Positions 11,740 to 26,100 are shown, numbered from the stretch's first letter. The stretch: 64,000 bases of DNA from Rhyacophila brunnea (GCA_022495005.1 JAGYXB010001062.1:1054001-1118000); one strand, 5' to 3'. Translations and numbers: made by a program. The notes: generated by a model from the letters alone, not told the origin.

Positions 11740-12480
11740 AATTAGAATGTTGCATTCTTATTATTATTCGTTGGATAAAAATTATTAAATTATAATATTA
11801 TGTTTAATATTAGTATTTAATAATGGGGTAAGTATGTGTATAGATTTTCTCATTTTAAAAAAGTGTACCTACTTACTGCTCTCAAATGCTGATTAAGCGG
11901 TCTATAAAATAACTAAATAATGTGTATTTTTTAAATGTTAAAAACTCACCATAAGCTAAAAGCGAATGGAGAGTGGATGGATCTGAAATCCATTTATATC
12001 GTGAAATTATTAGTACTAGGTTATTTTGGATGATTAACTGACTTATCTGGCTGCTAATTATTAAATTAAAAAGTGCAAATTCACTCCCTCCGGATCAATT
12101 TGAAAAACCTTTTACCATCTGTCTCGATTTATCTTTGGTTTTTCAATCATGATTAGTTAAGACAAAACATCTACTGGTATGAATATTCATCACATTACAA
12201 TATGTCGAATTCAATATTGTTTATATTATAATTTTGTAAATTCAAGTGATAGATTAACAATATGTGCAAAATACTGCAGATTGATACTTAAACATATTGT
12301 CGAGAGGCGGTCCTTTATCTGTTTACTCTGGGTGATTGACTGGTTCGTCCTTTGCTCTGTCCAAGAAATATGAAGCATTTGGCGCCAACGCCACATTTAG
12401 AAGGCATCAACTGCCTTTCGCTCCCTTGCCTTCAGGCTCCATGACTATACAACACTCATATTTGAAGAAGCATCACAATT
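11740..12480. other. Non-coding interval
   Basis: AT-rich, with a somewhat GC-richer patch at 12370-12450 (GGCGCCAACGCCACATTT). A short stretch of decayed coding sequence cannot be excluded there, but no family was recognised. Confidence 0.35.
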
Positions 12481-12481
12481 C

Positions 12482-12735
12482 GGGGGCTTAGGGTGACAAG
12501 GGTGAAACTACAATAATCACGGTTTTGAGTTAAGCATTGAACTGGCTCCGAAAATCACTTTTATTACATCATTACAAATAAAATCATTATAAAGGCAAAA
12601 CCTTACACTCTCAACTGTATTTTTTACTGATAAAAATAATATGTCTTAAGGAGAAAATTACTTAAAAGAAGACTGTTTTTGTGTTTATCTCAAAACCATT
12701 ATTTTGTAGTTTCGCCCTTGTCACCCTAAGCCCCC
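12482..12735. mobile_element. MITE with ~48-bp terminal inverted repeats
   Basis: The left end GGGGGCTTAGGGTGACAAGG is the near-perfect inverse of the right end CCTTGTCACCCTAAGCCCCC. The match continues inward through GTGAAACTACAA to CGGTTTTGAG. Total length is 254 bp. No convincing target-site duplication was seen (flanks ACAATTC and TAAATAT). Non-coding. Confidence 0.75.
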
Positions 12736-12739
12736 TAAA

Positions 12740-13785
12740 TATAGTCAATCTTAATTAAGTAGAGATAGAAAAGTTAATCAACTATTATTAGAATTCGACC
12801 TGAGTGTTGGCTTCCCGATATTCTACTCTGTCGTATTGTCAACATCGCATAATATTTTGATTCAATCTTCAGAAGTTAGAGTTTGGTTAGTGACAATATG
12901 TCAGGAATGTCAGGATTTTGACCTGTCATTATTTTGATCGCCACCCTACTATCATAACAACAACGATGTAAAGATTTCCCAAACTAACTTAGAGATTCTA
13001 CTACTGAGTCAGTCACTTAACTTTGACAGCTATCTAGCGAAAGTCTGTCTTGCGGATGTTATCATACAATAAATTCACTGCCAACATAAAATACAAAGAG
13101 GAAAAATTAAATAATAAAAAACCGGCATTACAGTCAAATAAACCTACTCCTTCCTAGTCGTATCAAACAGTCGGCTGGGTTGTTTTTTTTATTATTATTC
13201 TGAAAGAAAAACAAAACGCTGCGAGCGAAAATATTCCAAACATTTTTTTTATTATTTTCATCGGCTTCCGAATCTTATTACATAATAATATTATTTTTTG
13301 TTTTTACATATAATCGAAAATGCCAATAGTTTGTTTACTTCCAACTTACGACTTGCGACTGTGATTTTCAAGGGTGTTTTATATTCTATATTGTCGATCT
13401 ACTCGTTGAGGTTACTGTAGATTTACGTTTTTATATTTTTTTCCCGCAAACTTTATCGCCTTCTTACATATTAATAAATTAACTAACATTATATTATATA
13501 CCTACAGCATTTCAAATAAAGACAGTATAATCGGTATATGTAAAGAATCATAACTTTTTCTACAAAAGTGAATTATCAATTATTCTGACTCAATGACAAT
13601 ATTGCAGATTTTTTTAAATCTAAGAATACCACCCAGTGCACATATTATTATTATGGTCCGGAAATTAGTCGCCTGATTTTAGAGCTTGTGACCAGTGTCA
13701 GATCGCCCAGGATAGATATCGTATTATCCGCTCTGAAGAAACTGTTGACCTGTGAGAAACCTGTGAGGCTGTACGTGAAAATGTG
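12740..13785. other. AT-rich non-coding, nothing recognised
   Basis: No repeat end or coding signal could be supported in this interval. Confidence 0.4.
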
Positions 13786-13789
13786 GAGA

Positions 13790-13970
13790 ACCTCCCCATT
13801 CGCTAGAGTTATTCTTGTGGGGCCATTTAAAAGACAAAATAGATACCAATAAGCCAACTTCAGTTTTACAGCTGAAGGAAAACATTTGCACAGAAATTAG
13901 TGAACCTACATCCATTGCCATCCTGGCAGTGAGATTATACCAAAAAGCTACCGAGACAATGGATTTATCG
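13790..13970 (+). pseudogene. Tc1/mariner-superfamily transposase C-terminal relic
   Basis: The plus frame gives LFLWGHLKDKI, then PTSVLQLKENICTEI. This is the characteristic tail after the third catalytic acidic residue of many mariner-like (IS630/Tc1) transposases, whose family pattern is SPDL-x-P-x-DFFLWG-x-LK followed by a PT-x-x-x-LK-x-x-I helix. Here the usual SPDLxPxD block is reduced to PHSLE, so the catalytic acid is lost or doubtful. Upstream in-frame stops (before about 13780) show the rest is decayed. No terminal inverted repeats were found around it. It is a fossil with no expected activity. Confidence 0.6.
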
Positions 13971-14059
13971 CGCACAAATTTCTTAACAATCATTTCGAAT
14001 TCGGTTAATATTGGCTTACTCTCGTTCACCGCGGAGCATTTAATTACTATTTAATTACC

Positions 14060-17000
14060 GCATTTAAATGACATGGTAAGTATTTCGAATGGCCAATTAA
14101 TTAGTGTACAACAGGTGTACCGTCCGCGTGGAAAGGATTACGTCTTACCTATCATTGGTACATTTAATCACTAATAACGTAATTAAAATCAAATCAATTC
14201 AAAAGAATAAAAAAAATATCTGACTAGCCAGTGGCATTTAATTATTATATTAAATTTATTGTTGAATTGGTAAAAATACGTCTATTATTTGAAGAAAAAA
14301 TAACTTTCTTTGTCCGCACGAACATACGAAGATGTCTAAAATATTTTCCATTCATGTCAATCAAGATTCTACTCAGCTTCAATAGCGTTCGTTATGATAT
14401 AAGTACGAATTATTGAGATAATTCTTAATATATAATACTTAGAAAGCTTATCTGTCATTTCAATTACAAAATGGCTTCCATGTCTAGATACTTACGGTAT
14501 CTGATAATTGAAAAATTATAGCTTTCTTAATTTAATATAATACATTGTATGGTACTTTATTATTAAAAGATTATAACAAATTGTACATATTATGTATGTC
14601 GTTAGTTTAAGATACTGATGTTGCTTACTTTTGTGTTCATCTACGTTTCAATTTATAAAATAAAATGTATATTTTTTCACTTACTATTCACAACATTACA
14701 TTCATTCACTCATGAGTAAAAATTGAAATTTACATTTTATAAATTAGTACCCACGCTCTTTGTGTCTACATACTTAACTTTTTTTCAGACTAATTACTTA
14801 ACTAGGTTAAGTAGTCAATACAACGTTGCTATGTAAGTATTTCGATACGAAATATTAATAGACTTTTTTATGGACACCACTTAAATTGGACAAATGAATA
14901 TTCGATTGTGTTAAATTCTGTATCAGATCAACGAGTGGGTCAATTGGAGAAATTCATTTTCGTGATTGTTGCTTCACCATAATGTTCATGAAATCATAAT
15001 ATGTATCCATCGTTCAATTTTGCCAGTCATTCACTATCTTCTCGCGTTGATATCATAACATATTAACCAGTAAAGTTCTCGAGATTTTTATGTCTGCCTG
15101 TCGATACATTTAACTTTTTTATTGACGTTGATAAGAGATTCAAATATTTCACCTTGTAAATACTGGTTATATTAACATTATACAACATTTAAATATCTAC
15201 TCCTTACTCTTTGTATGTATATATACTTAATTCAGCGATGATTTTCTTTGACGTAAATAACGCAATCGATCGAATAAAATATTTAAAATGGGCCTCGAAA
15301 CAGTTCAAATCAAATTTTAATGTGATCAGTCGTTCGTCGAGATGGTTAAAGGCGCCACTGATCTAATTTATTTTCTTACTTTATATGTGTACATTAGGGA
15401 TTGCAATCCTGGGATTATTATTTTTCAAACATCTTACCTATCTTTTTTGCATTCGTTATCATTCTAAAAAAGATATAGAGCGTAATAAGCAATGTAAAAT
15501 AATATTTGACTTGTGGATTAATGACGGTTCATCACATTTTTTTCGATCACTCTGTTTTTACATCTAAATCTAAATTATCAATAATTAATTGCATTTTCAC
15601 TCACTTTGTATATGTTTACATGTAAATTGACAATCTTCACAGTTTGTTTACTATATAATATTATACGTTTTTATAGACTATTGTATACCTTTTCCAGCGG
15701 TATTCCTCATTCACATATGTATACATTGGAAGCTGACAGATGTTTTAAGTAATTTAGCTAATGTAATTTGAATTGACTTGAGTCAAATGCATTTGGAGAT
15801 TGACTATTAAACCAAATTCTTGCATGGCTTTGGATTCCGTCTGAAATCTACTCCATTGGTCGTACCTTTATTCGGTTGAATACACATCTCTAACCGATGT
15901 GACCGATACACTACCAATTCCATGTTGATCATAGCCGATAGCCGAAACGTAAATAGATTTCAGCGAGGCTCACACACCGTAGAATCCACGTAGATAGTAT
16001 AGCTAGATAGTGTTCATTTGTATCTCTGCGAGAGAAGTCTAGACTTAGCTTTTTTATAGTAAACGTTCCCTGTTATACCTATTGGCTATGTATCCCTACA
16101 TTTTCACAGTAGCGTAGTTTGGCTATTTTAATATTCAAGGGTTTAAAAGATACAGCGGATTTATTATTATTTACTGTGTAGAAAAACTAACTCAAGTACT
16201 TACGTATATTAAAATAAGCCGTACGCTTAGTTCGATTACTGTTTTAGAAGGAAAGGTAGTCATTAATAAGTTAGTTTACTTTATAAAATCATTACTTTGG
16301 ATTCACCACATAATTACAAAATTTCTTTATCAAACATGGGTTCCGAAATTTACGTCGAAGTTTATATAATGCTATAATTATTATCAATCCTTTATGTTAA
16401 TTAAAATAAATTACAATTATTGAAATGAAGCGGCAGTGGGTCTCACAAAAATTCATTTATCGAATGAGAAGATGTTACTGTCATTTTTTAACTTATAAGT
16501 AATATATTAGCGATTTAATCTGTAAATCAATTAATAAAGAGAAAACATTTGTAAATATTATACCTAAACGAAAATGCGAAAAAATTATCTGTTTTTCAAA
16601 AGATACATATTTTGTGCAAATCTTTAGACATTTGCTATACGAAATAGTGTCGATACTATATAATATATACTATTCACTGAAGCTTTCACGTAATACCGTT
16701 TATTTTCTACGCCAATTCTCAAAAGCAAAATAAGTGACAAACTCAGGCTTTAATTACATATTTTCATTATAATATATAATAGAATATTTAATTACTATTT
16801 ATTTTATAAAGTTTCCGTAGCCTTCATTTAACACGTCTTTGTAAGTTTGTATTGATTAAATAAAAGTCAATTAAGTATACCAATATTGCAAAATGTTCAG
16901 TCTTTCGTAAGCGATTACCTATACTAAAGAGTATATTATTTATTTCGTTATAAAATCAAAAGCTTTCATAACGAAATACAAAGCTTTGTTTTATAATGAA

Positions 17001-18440
17001 ATATAAAGATTTTCTCTACAATTTACATTTCTTATAAGTGCTATTAAGTCACAGTTTTAAATAGATTTTTAAGTTTGTTTTACGAAAGCTTCATTATGCC
17101 TTAAGTTAATAGCAGCTTATGAAGCAACGTGCGTTTAATATAATAATTTGTACTTATCTTATAACAATATTATAATATGGACTTAAATTATCTGCAGAAT
17201 TAAAGGGGAGATAAGTCTAAAATCACTTCTCGGTAAAAGAAGGTAGATCTTTCGACTACTTTACTGTAAATGTGAATTTCTATATTTATGTATGAAATTA
17301 ACTAATTCTTCTTTCATTCTAGTCCTCCTTATTCAATAGGAGTTTATTTTAGCTACTCTAATTTCACCTTAAGGGATCTTCAGCCTTTACATATACATAT
17401 ACGTAAATATAAGGTAAATTTATACAACTGACAAAAATTTTAATTACCTCGCTTTTTGTGCACCAAATATTCATATTAAAAGGTCATTAAAATGTAATAG
17501 TAGTGAATCAAAAATACGTTTAAATTAATGTACTATATAAGAAAATAAAATGTTTGTAGGTTGTGTATTTACTCTAGGCGGATATTTTCCGCAAATTTTA
17601 AAAGGCGAAACCCCGGGTCACTAAAACCGATATTAATAAAATTGTAGAAAACTTAGAACCAATTTTAATTTATTTTCATCAAGTTCTCTTAGTCAAAAGT
17701 ATTAATTTCAGTTTTTGCAGATTGTTTTATCACTCATTTTTGCAAAATGCTTCAATTGTTTCAATTTTTTTTATTACAGAAAACTTCTATGCTGGATTAA
17801 CAGTGCGCTGTGCTTCCAAAATATTCTTTCTGCGAATCATCGGGTATGTATTTATTTATTCCGATTTTTTACGTATTTAATTATTGTTTTAATAAATCGT
17901 AGATTGGTAAAAAATATAAATGTGCATTTTTCGACTTGCTACCAATGCTTCGTTAATAGGGAGTCCTTATGTTGTGGATCGTAATGTAAAAATGTGTTAT
18001 GCTGCCTTGAAGTGCTGAGTGGATATAGCATATTACAAAAAGTACCTACTATAAAAAACTCCGTTGCTTTTCAATGATTGGCAAAGACGAAGACACACTA
18101 TAACAAAACCTAAACTTGAATTACTTACCTACTATTCAATTTGGGGGTAACCAACTTTTTACAACACACCTCTCACTCTTCATCCTACCAAAGGTTGACA
18201 ACCCCGAAATGAAAAATTGCAGACGCTGAATTTACGTTCGATTCACACCCATCATTATTTAAAAGCCTTCGAAAATAATATTCAGCATTTCTTTTTTCAA
18301 AAATCGTCAAAATATAATCCAATCAAATTTGACAGCTTAATCTAGGTAGGTACTGTATTATTTAATTCTTCCCAAGTTACATTTACTATTTATTATGTAT
18401 TAGTGGCGAAGGTTGGCTTACGCGTCCTTTTTGTACTTGA
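14060..18440. other. Long AT-rich interval without recognisable genes
   Basis: 4.4 kb with only short chance open frames. Local features are a small palindrome-rich patch at 16960-17010 (AAGCTTTCATAACG and ACAAAGCTTTGT) and many TATAATAT-type words. Nothing is supportable as an exon or element. Confidence 0.4.
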
Positions 18441-18454
18441 CTATAACCAAAGAT

Positions 18455-18816
18455 CCAAAAATTGAGAATTGCGCAACGTGGCATGGAAAGGTGCATGTTG
18501 GGTATAACGCCCAAGGACCGCAGAAGAAACCAATGGATAAGAAAGCAAACAAGAGTGAGAGATGTGATAGAGGTCACCAAACTGTTGAAATAGCGGTGGG
18601 CCGGACATATCGCCCAGTGAACGGACAACCGCTGGACGAATAGTCATTCAGTGGTGCCCGAGGGGCACTAAGCGGCCACAGGGGCGCCCTAAAACCCGCT
18701 GGATTGACGGACTTGTCAGGTTTGGTGGAAGTACGTGGCAGAGAAAAGCAAGGAACCGAGAAGAGTGGAGGGAGCTGGGAGACGCCTTCATCCAGCAGTG
18801 GATCGACCCCGGCTGA
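18455..18816 (+). pseudogene. RTE-type LINE 3' end relic
   Basis: The plus strand carries the same ORF tail as 27094: a MERCMLGI-like block (GGCATGGAAAGGTGCATGTT), an RNQWIRKQTRVRDVIEV block, a GRPK-x-x-WID block, and the end W-R-E-L-G-D-A-F-I-Q-Q-W-I-D-P-G followed by the stop at 18814. Two or more frameshifts split it (for example between the VEIAVGRT and the GGCACTAAGCGG parts). At the place where the 27094 copy has a stop, this copy keeps the glutamate codon GAG. It is 5'-truncated, as is usual for LINEs. Confidence 0.75.
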
Positions 18817-18829
18817 AAATATATATACA

Positions 18830-21800
18830 GTAACCATCACCTGTCTGCATTATGATTTATAGGCCTAATTACTAACTGATAAGAAACTTATGATTACGAG
18901 GATTATCGAAATACGCCCTGCCCTCATCACAAACTAAGCTTAAAAAAACTCTAACAATTATGCGATTATATGATTATCTTAGAAATTAATAATACTTAAA
19001 AGATCTACGGCAATACTAATACAATAAATGGAAGATTCTCGGTATTACGCTTTGAAATATATACTTAATTAGCGTTTGAATTTGTAATAACTTATTTCAA
19101 ACTAAAATTAATTTCTATAATACGTTTTCCAAAAATGCTTCACGATTTTCTTGTGATATAAATTATAAATTACTAGAGTGAATTAGAAAAAAGACCTCGC
19201 CACCTTCTGTGATGAAAGTACATAGGCAATTGTTTTATTTTTCGATAATGATGTAACAGCTATCACTTTGTAAATAAGTGTATAAAAAATGATATAATTT
19301 ATTCTACCAATTAATAACTAATTCAGACATTTGCTAGGCACTATATTATGTAAGAAGCTAGAAAATATAAAGTTGGTTAAATATGAATAATTTTATGAAT
19401 GTTCAGGTAGGTATGCATTATTATTTAACATATTACTCGTATATTTATTTGGTTTCAGTTAGAATTAACTTAACTTAACTTAATAACTATGCGTTTACAA
19501 ATCAGACAATTTAACAATCTGTTTAAATCATGGAAAATCCATGGTCATAATATCAGCAGGCAAATATAATGCCATTCAAGTAACAATCGTTACAAATCGT
19601 CAAATTATTGTTTAAGATGAATAATCACGTAAATACTTTGAAATTCCGACATAGTATGTTATGTAACCAAAGCAACAGACTTCAAACTAGAAAGTGAACC
19701 TCCGCTTTGTCGTTGGGGCTGCCAATAGATGAAAAAAATAATGAACTTGTTGCCAATACATCCACACGTACGACCTGCCCTCAAAATTCTTGATACGAAA
19801 AGACTCCTTACTAAAGTTCATTTTTTTTACTTAATTCCACATTACATAAAGCGCAGTTAAAAAATGATATCCCCGGAATAGGAAAACGATGGCGATTTTT
19901 AAGACAGTTGTCATAATATGTTTCCGGAATTTGAAAACATTCTCAGTTACCGTACCTACGTATTATAAAACGAAAAGATGTGTTCAAATCCCATACGGTC
20001 CAAGGTATTACATACGTAATAGTTATATTTCAGAGATTTTCCCGATGTCAGTGAAAATTGCTACATTATTAAACTTTATATTTAGTCTGTAGCAAATGGT
20101 ATTTTAAATTAAAACTACGTGATGTATGACTTTTTGTATTTATCAAAAGTTATTCCCGAAATGTTAGTCACTAAGTACCTACTGTGGATGTGTTTTAGAG
20201 TGGCTGGAAAATGTAATCGTACTCCCCCGAGAAATGTCGCAAGCCAGATTTGCCGCATCGAGTCGGTCGGCTATTGGAAAACCGTAAGCGTTCTCGCCAT
20301 GACGTGATAAATATACGATCGACGTTTATTAAATCAGAAAACTTTAAACAAATAATTTGTTTTTATTTTTGCTGTTGCAAAAAGTCTCCCAGAACATTTT
20401 TCTGAATTTTCTATTGTTTGGTGTTTTTTTCTGTTCATTTTAAACTTTTTTTTTTCTGAAATATAAATTACTTTTATGATCGACGATTATGGAGAATGAA
20501 TTATGAATGTTCTTCGCTGGTAATGGCAGGACAATATGCAAAAGTATCCATAATATAAATAACGTAAATATGAAAATATTTCTTTTCCATGTCATTCTGG
20601 GTAATTGATTTACTTTCATTGTAAGGAAAGGGATGAAGAGTGTCTCTAAAAATAATCTATGAAATATCTTAATATCATAGATTATTTCTGTATTTATTAA
20701 CGTTATTAAGTAAGTACATATGTGTTTATTGTTCAATTCTAGGATGATTTTTTTCTGAATTGTATTTAAATTCTAATTAATTTAAGTTGTGTAACTATTC
20801 CATTTGAGTATTTTTTTGCGACTTCTTCGATGCATCTTCAACCACAGAATAATACAAAACTAAAATCAATTAGAATTTAAATTCAAATTCCAAAACCCTC
20901 AAACAATAGTATTTTTTATTTACATATATTTGTTCAAACGGTTCGAAAGCATTAATACTTTAGTAAATAATTTTAGAATATCGCAGATACCTACCTGCAA
21001 TTCCACGCACTATAATATTATCGAAATTCTAAATCATCGCCCGTCTGCCAAGATTAAATTAGTTAAATAATATGTCACAAATAATATTTTTTAATTTATT
21101 TTTAATGACATCCCTGCAAGCAAAAGTCACCCCACGCCACTGGCACCTAAATACATATTGTACATGTAATATGCGTGTTTAATTTTAGATATGGTCCCAA
21201 TATTGAAGCTCGGTTTGATATAAATAAAAAGGATTTCAAGTTATACACATTTATATTTTTATAAAAATCGATGTTGTTTAAAATAAATATAAAAAGTTAT
21301 ACTTCTTTGGCGTAACAAAACAAAATATTATTGCAGAATGTACCTACCTACTTTGGAAGAAAAAAATCTCAAAACCGCTATTTCGACTATCTTTGCTTAA
21401 ACAGATGACTGTACGACTATTTTCGTTAACAATAATAATTTATTACAAATCAAAAGTAAAACATAGCCTATTTAATGGTTTAACTGAAATGTGATATTGG
21501 CTTTTGTGATGAAACATAATAATTATTATTGTCTTCAATTATTATAAACCGCTAATAAATAAATTGACATGGGATATACGACAAATATTATCCTTTACTG
21601 TAAAAATATGTATTTTTGTGTATGAAGTGTCTAAATATTGTAAATTTACAACATACCATTTTTTGAATTATTTACCAACTCAACATTCACAAAATTTATT
21701 TATTTATTGATATATAATTTTACTCATAAATAAAAGTTGCAACATTCAGTCTTTACCCAACCGGCCCAAGCCACAGCCCTCAATATCAAAGCTGAAAATT

Positions 21801-22060
21801 ACAAACCTCCAGCATTTAGAACACCCGAACGTCGCCGCGCAAAATAAATTATGTTGCATCGGCGGGCAAAACTTCCGTCCCACGTCAAAAATACACTCTG
21901 ATCTGTTTTCCCAAACGCGCCTAAAGAAGTATAACTTCAAAAATATTGAAACTATGAATTAGTCAAAAATCTATATGTCAAAACATAGAAAACTTAATAA
22001 ACTAAATTGTAATAATAAATATGACCATAAAATATATGTAATAATAATGTATCTGTGACC
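18830..22060. other. Non-coding interval
   Basis: AT-rich sequence without genes. Two GC-richer patches stand out, 20215-20310 (CCCCGAGAAATGTCGC) and 21750-21920 (CGAACGTCGCCGCGC). Neither gives a recognisable protein. An inverted pair, TTTAAATTCTAATT and AATTAGAATTTAAA, lies at about 20765-20882. Confidence 0.35.
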
Positions 22061-22064
22061 ATAA

Positions 22065-22240
22065 ATATGTAACAAATTCACATTTTTTTACAATTGTAAG
22101 TTTATCTTTGAAAAAAAAATATTTTCATTTTAATGTTTTCAGATATGTATTTTATTAATTAATACAGTTGAAATTATCAAAAAAATGTCTCTAATTGCAA
22201 GCTTCGTATTTTTGCTCTAGTTGCCTCTCCTGGTATAAGG
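22065..22240 (-). repeat. Dispersed AT-rich repeat, copy 2
   Basis: Inverted partner of 3490-3690, sharing AAAATACGAAGCTTG, GAGACATTTTTTT, TTCAACTGTATT and ATCTGAAAACATTAAAA in the same order. Family unknown. Confidence 0.55.
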
Positions 22241-22249
22241 ATCCCCCTT

Positions 22250-22915
22250 AACTTAGTTTATAAGTTTATTTACTAAAATTCTATTTCTGATGTTAAAAAT
22301 ATAATATATAAATCAGACAACGGTTAAATCATAATGTATGGCAATGTTCGTGGTATGCATTTATTTAAAAATAAGTTTCTCTACCATAAATATATTTTTT
22401 TAAAGATGTACTGCTGCATAATATTACATATAAAGTCTATGAGTACTTTTAGACTCGCGTTTAGTACCGTATGCCATCCCGAAGAATATTTATTTTCGCG
22501 ATAAAATGCAGTATTATTGAAATATATGTGAGTACCTTCGTTCAGCTAGCGTGAAAATCTTTCCAACGACTGAATTGAATGGATCCGCATTATCCTGGGG
22601 GTCGTCTCGCATTCGTTTTCATTTGACTTCACGGCCGCCTTAATCTTAAACCTTCTCCGTCCAAGTCTGTAAGTCCCCGTCCCCTGTCAAGATCCCGGCC
22701 GTCGAACCTTCGAGGGCAGGGTGCCTAATGAACCCCGCCGAATGTCTTCTGCATTATCACTTCTCTGATAACAATGACAGGGTTATCAAGCTGCGCATAG
22801 AGTAGCCATTTCATTCAAGTGCGTACTTATTTTTTATTATATAAACTCTTTTCTATTTATCTTTTTGGCCTTCAATGTTGGTTGTAGGTAGGGTTATAGT
22901 TGCTACTTATTTTAA
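22250..22915. other. Non-coding, with a GC/CpG-richer island at 22555-22810
   Basis: The island (CACGGCCGCCTTAATC, CCCGGCCGTCGAACCTTCG) contrasts sharply with its AT-rich flanks. No open frame or repeat partner was recognised. It may be a conserved regulatory block or a lost exon. The call rests on composition only. Confidence 0.3.
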
Positions 22916-22922
22916 ACCGTTC

Positions 22923-23100
22923 ACCCGCGATAGCCTGGTGGTGACGTGTTCGCTTGTCGTGTGTCTTGGGTTCGAATCCAGTGTCTAGCAAATTCATATA
23001 TTGTTTTTCACTGTTTTTCAGCTTCGCTTTGAGTATAGTATGCACATAATAAGTTAAGCAAATGTCTGGCATCCATTTTTCGAAAAAAAAGAAAGAAAGA
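22923..23100 (+). repeat. tRNA-derived SINE, copy 2
   Basis: A canonical A box TAGCCTGGTGG (22931-22941) and a perfect B box GGTTCGAATCC (22969-22979) are correctly spaced within a tRNA-like head at 22923-22990. The head is followed by the body also found on the minus strand at 1540-1631: CATATATTGTTTTTCA, GAGTATAGTATG and TCTGGCATCCATTTTTCG. It ends in an A-rich tail with GAAA repeats near 23085-23103. The best-preserved copy in the window. Confidence 0.75.
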
Positions 23101-23109
23101 AAAACGGTT

Positions 23110-26100
23110 ACAAAACTTCTTTGTGAGGCGGTCAAGATCCAGATCAGATTGTAGAACCAATAATGATCATGAGTAATTTTTGACCATAACTACTGCCCAA
23201 TCATTACCATTTTCCCATTAACAATTACATCTCATTTACTCTATTATAATAATAGTAAGCTCTTACAAATTTCGATACTCGTAATTATTGATGTTAACGA
23301 GACACGTCGTAAATCAATGTTCACATGTGGTGAATATCAAGTGATTAAAACTTTTAAAGAAAAATAATAATGGCCACTTTACCGAAAACTGTATTATTCT
23401 AATCAATAACAGATCAGTACGTTTCCATTTCATGGTCGTTGTAGCGAGTTGGGTTTCGCCTTTTCGCATCTTGGCGGAACCCAGTTCGCTAAATTTATTG
23501 GAAAAAATACAAAACGGTAATAAATTACAATTGTAAATCTATTTCCATCCGGTATTAAACTTAATTTAATAACCTGTATTTGTATTATGGTCAATACAGT
23601 CTCTGAGATACTAGAAATTGGGTGCTCTTCTTCTGCCGCGGTCTCTCTTGATGACAATCTTCTATTGAATGGTTGGATGCAGAGGTTAATATCTCTCAGG
23701 ATTTCGAATAATGTGGAATGATGAATAATTTTATTTGTTTTTAATTGCTAAAATTAGTCGTAGGTATTGATTTAATAATATACTGGTGACAGATTGTTCT
23801 CCAGTGATACATTGTAATGGAGTCAAAACTCAAGCGGTGAGGAAGGCGAAAATTAAGAATATAGAATTGATAAAATAAATATACATTTCACTTATATTTA
23901 ATTGTAATTAATTAGAAATTCTTTCAAGGCGGGATAATTTTCGAGGCGCCGAATATCGGATTAATTTCCAAATTTAATGAGTTGATACGGAAGTGGCTTT
24001 AAAAATTAAAATGTCATCTCATAACTGGTTGAGTTCGCATACTTATTATATTATTATAGACAAATATATTTAACCTAGAACCATATTTTTATATAAGTTT
24101 CCCCACGAGCAAATCAAGTATCAATCAATTTATCTCGAAACCAGAGGGGTTTCGGACATTCATATTCAGTCGCCTAAACGGGACTAATAGGTTCTAAAAC
24201 AAACAAATAATCAGTGGAAATCTACACAATTTTCCATCCGACTGGAAACACGCGCAACATAGTTTATTATGTGTTAAGTGTCATATTATTTATTACTCAT
24301 GTCTATTAGTTAATAAACATATATATCAACTTATCGTGTGTCTGACAATAAGACATCGTGATATTATTCATACCGCAAAAACAGTATTTACAAAAAATAG
24401 TGATACCTCATCTATATAATATTTACGTATGCCACTGCTCTCAGAGGGCGTCGTCCGAAATGATCACCGTCTAACAGTGATATCTCCGACTGACAAGAGA
24501 TGACATGACCTCGTACTTCTGTACTTCTTGCAATCGCATAATTTATGAACCTATTATTTTCTGCTAAAATACGTTATCGTTCATAATAAATATTTACACT
24601 TCAAGGCGTTTGAGTGTTCGCACATGGTTCGCACAAATTTACTGTGTCTCTATGTTGACCACCGGCTGGCAACCCCGTCATGTAGCTTAACAATCGATTT
24701 TGATAATATCTAACTGAAAATAACATATATGATCTTACCCTAAATTAACTGGTATTAAACGTCAACATCATCTCAGCGACTCGACTATCTCATCACTATC
24801 AGTCCAGCACCTCCTCATCTTTTGGTGGCTTTTTAAATCTTTATCCTTGTTTATCAGATTTTCCCAGCGATGATCTGATCTTATGGCAATGTGACCATGT
24901 GGCCGGACTACGAGGTATTGTATTACGCCCCTAAGTTTTGTTTTTTTTTTCCTGTTTTTATATCACTGTGCCTTATGCTCAACATGCATCTACCATACCA
25001 CGTTTTGTTAATTTCAAGTAATAATTGTGTGGATGGGGTAGAAAATTTTCATGTGGAATAGTAAAGAATGAGGATTAATTGTGGTATAAAATGTTATTAA
25101 TTAATGTCTTATTGCCTATTACCTCTTTATTTTCATCTAGGAATTCAAAACTATTGATTTTTAAACCTACTTTATTTGTATGGTTTTGTAATTATTATAT
25201 TTAACAAAGTTATATTTATTTTCGATTTGGTAATTTTCAAATTGTGAAAAAAAAATAACTTCAAACATCTTATAATATGTACTTATGTTCATTGACGCAC
25301 GTTGGGTTTTATCATGAATACCACCAATAAACACTGACTCTCTTAAAAAACATAGTGCACGTATGTTGTTATTTCACATACCCTTTTTTTAAATAATGTC
25401 GCATTCATATATATAGGTACCTACTAACAATGTGTATATTTCGTTTTCAATTTTCAATCAATTCGAATCTTTCATTTTTTTTTTCAAAACATACAATATC
25501 ATATGTGCATGAATTTATCGTTGTGCCGTATTCGTAGGTACTAGCGATAAAATCTGTTTACATTTTTGCCCAGCGTAATTCAATTCACATTCTATTATAA
25601 TTCGATCCTATCTCTAAGTAAACTTTCCTCGGTTGCAGATTATAATGTTTTGGTATTGTTTGGAATTTGCGCAAAGTTCTGGGTGGTGTTGGATATTTTG
25701 CAAACATTCGTGTGCCCGATATTGTTTGCAGTAATTTGTAAAGCTCTTGTATTTCGACCGCAAGACATTTGTACCATGTAATTGGGCCCTGCCTCCGCGC
25801 GATAGCAGGTGGACTTAGCAAACATGCTGATCATTTTATAAACAAACTGAGAAAATATAATGCACACATCAATTCATAACTTCTTATAATGGGGGAATCA
25901 TGTTTAGATCAATTCTGTATCCCACAATTTAAGGTTATCTTATATTTATTATTATGTGACAGATAAGACATTCCATTCAAAATTCAATTAAGTACCTAAG
26001 TAATCCAAAGTTTAATCACATTTTTGGCGTAAGAGCCCCATTTTAATCTAATAAAAAAAAAGTGTACATACCTGTTTACTGCACATTTTAATAAAATATA

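Noticed and set aside
21132..21142. hAT right end CCACGCCACTG
   Set aside because: No matching CAGTGGCG left end with a corresponding 8-bp duplication was found nearby.
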